Source: Rhizomicrobium sp. (GTDB lineage: Bacteria; Pseudomonadota; Alphaproteobacteria; Micropepsales; Micropepsaceae). Taken from it: DNA of 64,000 nt. Both the position numbers and the translations under genes were made by a program. Below, one piece after another: positions 45,840 to 56,800 of this stretch. Under the pieces are notes generated by a model. That model was not told the DNA's origin. It saw only the letters and a list, made by a program, of their open reading frames with translations, and did no database searches. The stretch spans positions 248,001-312,000 of the forward strand of contig JBBCHM010000002.1 in assembly GCA_037200045.1 (NCBI GenBank). Direction: 5' to 3'. Position 1 is the stretch's first letter. Each line of letters opens with the position of its first letter.

Positions 45840-46840
45840 GGCACTGCCTCGACCGTCCGGCGTCTTACGGTGCGATTAGTCTTTCGGACGAAAACAGACA
45901 AGGAGCAGTCGTCTCCGTCCAGCCTGCGGATTTCGGTGGGCGCCGCGGGAAGGTCGAGCACCGCGCGTTGCCGAAACGATCGATCGAGAAAATGGACGCT
46001 TCCGGGTGCGTAGCCCCGTTCCTCCCGTACGACGAACAGCGACGCTCCGACGACGATCGAACGGGCGTCCACCGATAGCCCGCGCGTCATTTTGGATGTG
46101 ACGCGCTTGGCCACTCCGTCGAGCGTGATCACCTCGCCGCCCAGTGAGCCGCAGCACAGGACATCGCCGTCCTCCATGACGGCGATATTGTGGCAGCCTC
46201 GGCCCCGTAGGGGCCAGCGGTCGATCATCTGCCACTGCCGGTCCAGGACGGCGATCGCGCTCTTTGCCTCGCTGCGCTTGCCGCCATTGTGGAGCATCAG
46301 CAAGATCTGGTCGCCGACCTGCAACAGCGTATTGATATGGGCGTAGCCGCCGGCCCAATCGTTCGCCGCGGCCGCCGCAAGCGGATACAAGAACTCGCTG
46401 TCGGCGAAGTCCGGCGAAAATCTCTGTATCCTTTGATTGTAAGTGTCTACGACGCACAAGCAGTCATCTATGAAATCGATCTGATGACAGCCATTGTCGA
46501 GGCCGGCCGCAACCACATCGGCAGAGGCAATCCGGTTGCCGGCGAGGTCCAGGCGGATCAGCCGACCGCGATATGTCGGGGCATGAACGCGGTCGCACGC
46601 CTCGAACGCATAGATCGCGCCGTCGCGGATGGTGATGCCGAAGAACTGGCCATGCGCGATCGGCAGATATGCCGTTTCGCAGACGGCGAACAAGCCCTGA
46701 CGCGAAGCAACGATATAGTCGTACCCCGTGATGTCCGCGCCCGTGAAGCGAACCTTGCCCTTGTCGTAGGCCGCTTTGGCGATGCCCATGCGGATGTTTT
46801 CCGCCGCCAGCCAGTCGATTGCCTCAGCCGCGCCAAGCAT
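45836..46840 (-). CDS. Beta-propeller (NHL/TolB-like) protein of RiPP locus, unknown function
   Basis: This 334-residue protein is without signal peptide or membrane segment. Repeated beta-blade motifs are visible: YDYIVASRQGLFAVCE, GQFFGITIRDGAIYAFEACDR, GCHQIDFIDDCLCVVDTYNQRIQRF, GGYAHINTLLQVGDQILLMLHNGG, GCHNIAVMEDGDVLCCGSLGGEV and RSIVVGASLFVVREERG. That gives about six blades. The Asn-Gly-Cys-His-Gln-Ile and His-Ile-Asn blocks are unusually well defined, and His residues at blade tips could bind a metal. Lasso isopeptidases have an N-terminal propeller, but there is no serine-hydrolase domain here, so it is not one. ATG 46,840 overlaps the AraC stop (ATGA). Confidence 0.75.
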   Translation of the reverse strand: MLGAAEAIDWLAAENIRMGIAKAAYDKGKVRFTGADITGYDYIVASRQGLFAVCETAYLPIAHGQFFGITIRDGAIYAFEACDRVHAPTYRGRLIRLDLAGNRIASADVVAAGLDNGCHQIDFIDDCLCVVDTYNQRIQRFSPDFADSEFLYPLAAAAANDWAGGYAHINTLLQVGDQILLMLHNGGKRSEAKSAIAVLDRQWQMIDRWPLRGRGCHNIAVMEDGDVLCCGSLGGEVITLDGVAKRVTSKMTRGLSVDARSIVVGASLFVVREERGYAPGSVHFLDRSFRQRAVLDLPAAPTEIRRLDGDDCSLSVFVRKTNRTVRRRTVEAVP

Positions 46841-47859
46841 CAGAATGCACCGCCGCCTGCGGAATCATTTTCACAGGCTGTCGGAAGCCGCGCCTTGGAA
46901 GGCGGCAAGCCGTATCGGCGCACATAGGAGCGCCAGAACGAAGCGTAGCTGCGGAAACCAACGCGCTCGGCAATCTGCTTAATGCCGCCCGCCTTGCCGT
47001 CCACTGACAACAGCTTGTGGGCTTCGTCCAACCGAAGCTCCTGGATGTAGCGTGCCGGCGTAACGCCGCGAAATTCCACAAAGCCGCGATACAGCGAACG
47101 CGGGCTGACTTCGGCAATGCCGGCCAAGAGCGTGTTGTCGAGATGCCCGGCCAGATGCGCTCGGATGTAATTTTCGGCGCGCTTGATATGTCTTGGGGCC
47201 ACCGACACGCCGGACGCGCGCCCCTCGTCTGCCGCCTCCTCGCCGACAATGCGCAGCAAGCTATAGACGACCAGACGTTCGAACACGGCGCGGATGGGCC
47301 TGCCGCTGCGTGGTGCCTGATGGTGCTCGATTTCGTCCTCGAGCATTTCGATCAAGCCGAAAAACAGTTTTCCGGAATTTCCCGAAATGTCGAACGAGCG
47401 GGCGCTTCCGAGCTGCGTCGCCGGCGCCCGCCGCGACAGGGCGTTCGCTTCGCGACGGAAGTCCCGTTCGAAGATTGCCACGCCGCGGAGGACCGCATCG
47501 TCCGACCACCGCAGCAGACGCCGTTCCGTCGGCGGCATGATCGCGCCCTGGGAACCTTCGACCCGGAAGATCCGGCCGTTCTCTTCGAATTCGATATGCC
47601 CTTGCGTGCAGACGCAGACGACATGGCGTTCGGAACGCAGCAACGTTTCGACACCCGATACACTTCGACACCGGAACAAGCCGACGCGCTCGATCTCCCT
47701 ATAGAGAAATTGCACGGCACCTTCGGAATTCAGCGCGCGGATCTCACAACTGTGCGCGGAAGCGGTGGGATCAATCCGCGTCCCCACGGGACGCCCCGTG
47801 ACTCCCGCGCGAATGCGCAGGGAACCCAGTTCAGCCGTGTCGCAGTTGCCGTCGCTCAT
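46840..47859 (-). CDS. AraC-family transcriptional regulator
   Basis: This 339-residue protein starts at ATG 47,859. The N-terminal half is an AraC_binding_2-like sensor/dimerisation region (SVSGVETLLRSERHVVCVCTQGHIEFEENGRIFRV, GAIMPPTERRLLRWSDDAVLRGVAIFERD). The C-terminal 105 residues are the double HTH: HIKRAENYIRAHLAGHLDNTLLAGIAEVSPRSLYRGFVEFRGVTPARYIQELRLDEAHKLL, then IKQIAERVGFRSYASFWRSYVRRYGLPPS. Its start overlaps the stop of the giant haemagglutinin gene (ATGA), an odd position for a regulator. The propeller gene follows with the same overlap. Probable controller of the RiPP locus through the TGGCA-containing elements, which is inference. Confidence 0.88.
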   Translation of the reverse strand: MSDGNCDTAELGSLRIRAGVTGRPVGTRIDPTASAHSCEIRALNSEGAVQFLYREIERVGLFRCRSVSGVETLLRSERHVVCVCTQGHIEFEENGRIFRVEGSQGAIMPPTERRLLRWSDDAVLRGVAIFERDFRREANALSRRAPATQLGSARSFDISGNSGKLFFGLIEMLEDEIEHHQAPRSGRPIRAVFERLVVYSLLRIVGEEAADEGRASGVSVAPRHIKRAENYIRAHLAGHLDNTLLAGIAEVSPRSLYRGFVEFRGVTPARYIQELRLDEAHKLLSVDGKAGGIKQIAERVGFRSYASFWRSYVRRYGLPPSKARLPTACENDSAGGGAF

Positions 47860-50800
47860 TTTCCGTGCCGCCGCTTTTCTTCGTCGTCGGCGGCGTTGTC
47901 GCCCCCGTAGCCCAGCACCTCGACCGTGATGATGGAAGGAAGGTCGGTTTGAGGCGGCGGCGTGAAATGCGGCGTTGCCTGGGCGCCGGCGGCCGCGGCG
48001 TTCGACGCGGCCTCCAGTCCCGCGGTATCGACGGCCACTGCGGTCGGCACGCCGAAGGTGTTGCCACCAACCTGCGCATTGTCCGCATTGGCAACCTGCG
48101 CCGCTGCGACGAACAGATCGCCCGACACGCGCACGCCGGCATCGCCGAAGTCGACCGTGCCGCGCGGTGCGATCAGATAGACATCCGATTCCGGCGAATC
48201 CGGCGTCGCCCGCAGCGCCGCGATGCCGGCACCGGTGGTCGCGCCGACCTGATCCAATTGCGAGAAGGCATTCTGGTCGACGATAACCTGCACCGGCGGG
48301 AAGTTCGCCGACGTCTTCGGCCCCTGCCCCGCATTGAGGTCGGCGTTCGACGACCACATCACGATGTCGCCGCCCTGCTCGGTGAACACGCGACTCTGGT
48401 TGAGCAGGAAGTCGCCATCCGTGAAGGTCGAGATCGAGCCGCCGCGCAGCGTCAGCACGCCCTCATAGCCGGAGGGAATTGAGGAAATCGGGGAGACGTT
48501 GCCAAATTGAGCGACAACCAAATTGTATTGCAGACCTTCAAGCAGCCCGACCCCCGCATAGGCGCGGCGCGCCGCCTGCGCGCTGGTGCGCACGGTGGAG
48601 CCCGCGATCACCCGCCCGCCCGGCCCGAGGATTTCGATGTTGCCGCCACGCGACGTTTCGATCGTCGCCAGGCGCAGGTCGAGATTGCCGGTGACGATCG
48701 GTGTGTTGGCGCCGTTGCTTCCGCCACCCAGCTCGTTGGCGGTGTAGCCATCGGCGGCGGGGAACAATGTGTTCACCGCTTGATAGCCCCGCGCGTATTT
48801 CAGATAGGACGGACTGGTCGGAATGGACGTCTGCTTCAATTCGTTGAAATAGACCTGGTTAAGGAACAGCCGCTGCGTCAATTCCGGCAATTGGGCGAAG
48901 GCGGTGTAGGCCTGTTGATAGGTTATCGTCGTGGTCCCATAGGCCGCCGTCAGCGCCACCGCCTCGTTCTGCTGCATCCACTGGATCAGCAACGGCGCGT
49001 AGACCGGCTTGCTGCGGTCGGCGACCGTGCCGCTGACGGTGACAGGACTGTCGCCACTGTCGACGCTCACCTGCTCGAACAGGTAATCCGGCAGGTTCGC
49101 GACGTTGGCCGGGTTGAGATAATAATCGCGCAGGCCGTCGTAATTCTCGCCTTTGGCGACACCGAACAGCACCGTCACGTTGGCGCCTTGCGCCGGCAGC
49201 CAGGGATTCCATTCATTGCCGACCGAAAGAATGCCGCCGCCATAGCTGATCGGAGTGGTGGTGCCGGTCGTCGCCGAATTGAGGAACGGCCCGAGGTCAC
49301 GGCCGGCTTCGAGCATGAAATTGCCCGGCCCGCCGATCACGAAAGTGTTGCCCTCCAAGGTCGCGAGCACGGGCTTGTTGGTGCCGGGGCTGGCCAATGT
49401 CGATGTCCCGACGATGTCCCGGCCGGCGACGATGCGCGTGATGTCGGTGGCCGAAAGATTCTGCCCGAAGAACATCATGTTGATGATGTCGCGCCCGGCT
49501 TCGATGCGGGCCGCCTTGGGGAGCGACAGCGACAAGCCACCCGTGGTGGAACCGATGTCGGTTCCGGCATAGATGCGCACCGGTTCCGGATCGTCCTGAT
49601 GCGTCGCGGCGCTCCGGTGCTGCTGCAACCGCTGCTGGCTGGTGGTGCCGGGGAGAACGGCGGGGAATGTCAGCGGCACGGTTCCGGGCTCCGGTGCAGT
49701 ACCGCCAGCGAAGGAGACGGACGGACCGCCGGAATAGGCGGTGAAGAGGCCGGGCAGCGTGCCGGGATCGGCATCCAGCATCGCGATGCTGCCGGATGCG
49801 ATGCTGCCGCCGGCCAGCAGCCGCAGATCGCCCAGGGCGCTGGGCATGAGCAGGACCGCGGCGCTGCTCCCCGAACTTGCGGGCGGAACGATCGCCAGGT
49901 CGCCTGTCAGCGACGCAACGTCGAGCGTCCCTGGATAGATCGCCTGCCGCCCCTGGCCTACAACAGGACTTTGGAGATTGGCTGACGTCAAAAGACTGTC
50001 ATCCCCGTTCGGAATCCGCACCGATCCGTTGGCGACGATATCCAGCGCGGCATTGGGCGAATAAAGCGCCGCCGCGTTGAGGTTGCTGGCAAGTGCGCTG
50101 GTGCTGCCGTTCTGCACGTACTGCACAGGCCCCAGCGCGGAGACGCCCTGGATCGCCGCGCTGCCACCGGCGGTTATATCGACCGTCGCGTCCGACAGGT
50201 GCAGCCGCAAGAGACTGTCCAGCGTTCCGATATTCCGGCTGGTGGAAACCGCGACGTTGACCAGCCCGGCGCTGATGATATCGCCGCCCGCGGCGATGCG
50301 GCCGCTGCCGGAGGCCACGTCGACCAGACCGCCCACGATATTGTTGCCGGCGGCAATCGACACATCGCCACGGCCGAAAGTCATCAGTGCCTTGGTGGCC
50401 GCGGCACCGCCCGTGACGTTTGCCGTCGCCAGCGAATCGGTCGCCGTCACGGTGAGGTCGGACACGTTGCCGCCCGCGTCGATCGCGATATCGCCGCCGC
50501 CCAGCGCGCCCACGCCGCTGCGATAGAGTTGCGGGTCGATCTGGGCCCAGGTATTGGCGCTCACTGCGCCGGTGCGCCACGGCTCGTCCGAGGAGCCGTT
50601 CCAGGTCTCGTGGCTCGAACCATAATAGAGGGCCGTGCCCACACTGAGATCGCGGCGGCCCAGCACATCGCCGCCGGCCGTCACCGAAACATCGCCGCCG
50701 CCTTCGGCATAGACATCGTCGGCAATGAGAACACCCACGGTGCCAGTGGAAGCCACTTCGCCGGTCAGGAGATTGCCGTAGTCGTAAGTCGTATTCGTCG

Positions 50801-53800
50801 AGAAGTTTGTTCCCGTCTGCAGCAGCGCTGTTGGATCGACGGTGACCGTCTCGCCGGTGGCGGGGTCCAGAACCGTCCGCACCGACGTGTCCGCCGGATG
50901 GCCCGCCGTATAGACGGCTGCGCCGCCAAGCTGCACGGGAGGGATGGATCCGAGGGTGGCGGTATAGATTGGCACCTGCGTCCGGGGGCCGCCGGTCAGG
51001 TCGACGGTGCCGGCGGCGGCGAGGCCGATGGAGCCGGTGCCGGTGCGGACCAGCGAGTTGACCGTGGCAGTGGTGACGTTGGCGGTCGTGTTGAATAGTG
51101 GGTCGACATATTTCTGGAGGATGTAAGCCGCCGTTTTCACGCTGGTGACCAGATAGAGCTTGTTGGCGACGGTGGAGGTATAGGGGTCGCCGCTGGTATC
51201 GACGACGGTGAAGAAATCGCCTCCCGCCGTCGGCGTCGTTGCGTTGCTCACATACAGATTGTGCAGATAGGCGTCATATTGTGGATTGCTGGGATCGGAA
51301 ATCTTGGCGACGTCGCGCAGGGCCGCGCTGCTGAACGCGCCCGCCGGCTTGATGCTGCTGCCGGGGATCGTCCCATTTGGGCTGAGATTCAGATTGAATA
51401 TGATCAGGTCGCCGGGCTGGTCGATCTTTTTCGCGTCCGCGGACGATCCGATCAGCGGGGCCTGGCCGCCCGCCGTGCCATAGAAGAGATTCGCACCGCC
51501 CGTGACGGAATTGGATACCGATCTCGACTTTGCGAGAACGTCCGAGAGCCACGTACTGGACGAGGAGACATTCGAGGCTGTGAAGATTTGGCCGTATGTC
51601 TGCGAAAGATCGTTGCCATACCCAACGCTTACCGTCTGGCCGCCATAGCTGTAGGTGTAGTTTCCGCCGATGCTGAGCAGCCCGGCGGCGGTGCGATCCA
51701 CCGCCAGCGGATCGGCGCTGGCCGTCAACGCGCCCGCCGCCGACCGGTCGATGGCGGCGCCGGCCACAAGCTTCAGGCTGGCGGAATCGGCCACCGCATT
51801 GTTCGCCAGCAGCGGGAACAGCGCGGCGGAACCGAAGGGATCGCCGCTTTTGTCGGGCGAGATCGCGTTTCCGGCGATCGTGTAGGGCACGGCACCGGAT
51901 TGCGCCGTCGGTGCCGCACTCTGCATGACGGCCGCGCGATCCGCCGCGAAAAACACGCCGTCCGTTTTGATGATCGGATCCAACCCAAGAAATGGGCCGT
52001 AATACCCGATTGGGATCGTCACCAGCGCGCTGCTGACGGGGATGATCGCCGCCAGGTAATCCGGATTGGTCTGGTCGCGGAACTGGAAGAAGCCGTCATT
52101 GATGCTGGCGTTCAGCGTCAGATTGCCGGACGCCTCGAACGCGACGTCGGGGGCCTCGCCATAAACGCTCCCGCCAGTGCGGTAGACCATGCTGACATAG
52201 TTGGCGAACAGCGCTGCATCCGCTCCCGGCACGACGTAGGGTGTCGTGACGGTGGCGCCGTTCACGCCCTTGAAGGTTTCCATCTTCATCAGGCCGGCCG
52301 CGATGGCGCCCGCCGTATTGACCGTGCCGGCTGCCAGGTTCCAGTTGCGGTCCATCTCGATATTGCCGTCGAAGGCCAAGCTAACGCCCGGCGTGGCATG
52401 GAAGACGCTGGATGCGGCCAGCCCACCGAGATGGGAATAGTCACCGAAAATGTCGAAATTCTGGATGAAGGGCACCAGCCCGCCTGCCGTCGCCGTGTTG
52501 GAGAAATAGTCGCCCCGCGGATCGATGATGACGGTGTTGGTCGCGGGATCGAGCGTGACGCCGGAATTGGCGATAGCGGCCAATGCCCGCAGATCCCAGG
52601 TCTTGACGCCCTCCAGCGCAACGGCCGCGGCGCCCACGATGCTGTTGGCGCTGGCGACGGAGACATTGACGGTATCGGCGCCCGCCTGGTCGATCAGCGG
52701 CGCGCGGAAGGTGACGGTGCCGCCCGCATCGCCCTGGACATAGTTATAATATGTCACGCCATTGGTGACGTAAGGCACCAGCCGGTCGCCGGGCCGCGTC
52801 GCCGCGACATTGATCAGCGCGCCGTCCGCGACCGTGATCGCGCCCGTTCCCACCGTGCCCAGCGTGACATTGCCGGCCTCGGCCTGGCGCGTGTCGTCGG
52901 CGGCATAGCCGGTGGCATGAGCATCAATCACCGCGCTGCCGGCCAGCGTGACGCCGCCGGCGCCGTAGAGATCGACATTGCCGCCGTTGACGCCCGATGT
53001 GTCGATGGTGCCCGCGACGGTCAGCAGGCCGCCATCGGCGGTCAGGCTGACGCTGCCGGCCGTCAGGGTCTGGCCCTGCGCCAGGGTCAGGTCGCCTGTC
53101 TGGGTGCGGATGTCGAGCGCCTTGGTGAAGCCCTGGGCATTCGCCGTGGCGCCCAGCGTGGCAAGATCGAACGCGCCGCTGGTGGCGAGTGTGAAGCTGC
53201 CGCCGCCATCCGGCGCATGGGCGTCGATGGTGCCGCCGAAATCGACGGTGCCTTTGTCGGCAAGCAGTTCCAGCGTGCCGGCGATGCCCTTGCCGCCGCC
53301 GACCGAGACGGTCGTGCCCGTGCCCAGGTCAATATCGCCGTTCAGTGCCTTCAGCGTGACCCGGCCGCCCGGCGCATCCTGGGTTACCGGATCGACGGCG
53401 TCGCCAAACACCTGGGAATAGCCCGGTGCCTGAACCGTGGCGCCATTGGCCAGCGTGATGCCGGTGGCGGAGGTTATGGCGACCGTGCCGGCCGTGGCGT
53501 TGACGGTGCTGCCGGAGATCGCGACCGACTCGCCGTTGATCGTGATGGACGCACCCGGAATGCCGGTAGTGGCTGGTATCGCCGCCGCACCCGCATTGTC
53601 GATCGTGACAGCATTGGTCGAGGAGAAGGCAAGATCGGGAATCGTGGCGTTGACGCCGGCGGCAAGCGGGACCGCGCTGTCGCCGATATAGGGCGTGCGC
53701 AGCGTCAGCGCCGCGTTGCCGGTATCCAGCAGGCTGCCGCTGCCTTGCGCGAAGATGCCCTTCTGCGCCGACAGGGTGACGCCGCCGCCGAAGAAATTCG

Positions 53801-56800
53801 TCAGCGCGCTCTGCGCCGGCGCGCTCAGCGAGACCTGTGCATTGACGGGAATCTGAACCGAGGTCGCGGTTCCGGTGGCGTAGGTGCCCGCCGCATTGCT
53901 GCCGCCGCTGTTGGTTCCGCTGAACACGAATCGATAGCCGTCGGGGAAGACATAGCTGCCCGCCGGAAGAATTGTCCCGCCATTGCCGAGCGTCACGGTC
54001 GTGCCGTTGGCCAGTGCGCCGTCGGCGCCCCCGGGCAGGATGATCCCGGTGCCGGCCGCGATGGCCAAGGTGGTTCCGGCCGGGACTGTAACCCGGGTCG
54101 GTACCGTCAGGACGTCAGTCACGGTGGTGGATCCGGCAAGCGGCAAGGCTGTGCCGGCAGGCAAGATGAACGTCGTGTCGGCCGCGAGGGTGACGGGGAC
54201 ATTGGTGGTGAGGACCGACGCCTTGGTCGCCAGGGCGCCGTCGGTGAACAGGATCTGGCTCGCATTGATCGCGAGTGTGCCGTCGGCGGCCGAACAATCG
54301 TTGCAGACCGCGCCGGCGGCGCTGACATTGCCCAGGCTCACCGTATCGGCGTTTATGACGACGGCGCCGCCACGGCCGGCCATCGCGCCGGCATCGAAGC
54401 GGACGGAGCCGAAATCATAGGTGCCGTCGGCGAAGTCGATACTGGATTGCGAGCGGAAGGTGAGTTGCGCCCCGCTCTGCTCCAGCAGCGTTTCGAGCGC
54501 ACCGGTAACCGCCAGACCGTCAAAGGTCGCCGGATCGAAGCCCAGGCCGATGCGCGGAGCGCCGATCGCGACGAACTTCGCGCCGGAGATGATCAGCGAT
54601 GGCGACAGGTTGTTGGCGCCGCTGGAATCAAACATCACGGCATTGCCGCTGAGTGTGGCAGCGCCGACAGTCAGGCTGGCGGCGTTCGTGTTGTTGACGC
54701 GTGCGACCAGCCGCTCGGGCCCGTTGGCCACGCGCAGTAGTGCGCCGGTTCCGGTGGCACCGCCGATCGCCGCCGAACCGATCTGGTAGGCGCCCGTACG
54801 GGTGTCCGACAGGGTGCCCCTGGCGGTGATAACCGCGCCGTCAGCGACCGTCACGTTCGACGTGGCGGCGAGCAGGATTTCTCCGGCGGACAGCGGCGTC
54901 GTGGCGTCGTTCTGGACGAGGATATCGTGCGCCGTGACGTTGAGGGTGGTGCTGCCGTCCGGATTGTCGCTGCGGGTGCCGCCGATCAGCAGGCTGTCGG
55001 CGTTGAGGTTGGTCAGGCTGCTCGCGGTAATCCGCAAGGTGCCGTCGGCGGGCGCATCCTGCGGCAGGCTGGGCAGAATGGCGAAGCTGCTGCCGCCGAT
55101 GTCGACCTGCGCCCCACGCCCGCCGGTGCCCGCCGCGGTGGATAGAACACTATCGACCAGCAGAGACGCGCCCGGATTGATCACGAGCCTGCCTGCATCG
55201 ACGGGAAGCTGCGGTGTCGTCACGCCGCCATGCGCGGCGAGCGCCGCGAAATAGCTGTTGCCCGTGGTCTGGGCGATATTCGATTCCTTGGCGACGACCG
55301 CCTGCGACTGCACTGTGAACAGGGCGACCTGCGACGAGCGCGCGCCTGACAGCGCATCGCCGAAATAGCCGGCGACTTCCAGGCTTCCGTCGGTCAGCTT
55401 CGAATTGGTGCCCGGAACGACGCTTTTGGCGCCGGTCTCCTGCACCACCCGCATGCCGCCGGGCAGCAGGGCGTATTGCGCCGGCAGCAAGGTGTACCAG
55501 CCCGCCGCCAGGCCGTTGCCGCCGCTCAGATAAACGCGGCTGCCGACGCCGGAGACGGAGGAGAGGCTGCCGTAATTGGCCGAATAGATCGGATCGTTGG
55601 CGGCTACCGGCGCGCTCGAGAGGCCGGGCACGATCGCGTAAATCTGGCGGTGGTCGGGATATTGATAACCGTTGTTGCCGGTGAACTCGTCGGGATTGCG
55701 CTGATCGAGCACGTCGCGCGATCCGCCCGTGCCGGGCACGAACTCATAGGCGAAGACGTCGCCGCCGCCGCTGAGATCGACCGTCGCGCCGCTCTGGATG
55801 TCGACCGCGGCGCCGGCAAGTGCCAGCAGCTTGGCGGGCGGCGCGGTCAGCGGATCGGCATCGGTAGGCGTGAAATACCATTCGGTCTGGTCGGTGGTAG
55901 TGCCGTAGGGAATGACCAGCCCGTTGGCCGAAACCGCGGTGATGCTGCCATCCGTCAGGGTGACGGTCTGCGTCGCGGGGGCAAACCCCGTCACGGCGGC
56001 CGTCGTGCCCAGCGTCAGGGTGCCGAGCGGCACGCGCAGCACGCCGCCCTGCACGATATTGGCGGCTTCCACCGTCAGGTTGCCGCCGGCCGAGTAAGGT
56101 GTGGCGGGTGTGGCGGCGCCACTGCGGCCGAACGCGATCGTGCCACCAGCCTTGGTCGAGGAGATGACAAAGCTCGATCCGGTGGTGGGATAGATTTGCG
56201 CGGCGTTGATCGTCAGGTCGCCATTGACGGCGAGCGCGCCCTGCAAGGTGAGAGTCGGCGTGATGATGGTGATGCCGGGAAAGCCGTTTTCCCATGGCTG
56301 CACGCCGATCAGGCGCACATCGCCGCTGGCATTCAGCGTCGCGCTGGCGACGGACTGGTCGAACAGAACGTCGCCGGTGATGTCGATCGCCTGGGCGTTG
56401 AAGACGACGCTTCCGGTCCCAGGCGTTCCCTGGGCGGGATTGATGATCCCGTCGATGTTGCTGATGAACGAAACATAGGGCGCGTCGATTTCCAGACGGC
56501 CGCCGGCCTTGACCGTGGGCAACAGATTGTCGCCGGGCGTCACCCCGATGGGCGGGGGCGTATTACCGGCATAAAGACGATTCTGGAGAAAGAATCCGCG
56601 GCCCAGATCGACCGTGACATCGCCGCTGGAACTGACGCTGCCCGTCGCGACCAGCGTGTCGAAGCCGGCAGCGGCGATCATGTCGGCCGACACCAGCCCC
56701 GCCGTCGGCAAGTCGGGATCGTGCTGCACCAGAACCGGATCGGTCAGGGCCAGCGTGCCGCCTTCGGCTTCGGCAGAACCGCCATGGGCGAGAATCGTCG

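Noticed and set aside
45836..46840. Lasso isopeptidase
   Set aside because: Propeller blades are present, but there is no serine-hydrolase domain or signal peptide.
34581..47859. B2 transglutaminase-like leader peptidase
   Set aside because: I looked for the Cys-His-Asp pattern of that family in all frames of the locus and saw none. It may lie outside the window or be lost.
51261..54740. Plus-strand open frame of 1,159 codons antisense to the haemagglutinin gene (also 55,476-58,238)
   Set aside because: Low-complexity Arg/Gly/Ala/Asp composition with no domain. It is a shadow of the GC-rich repetitive gene on the other strand.
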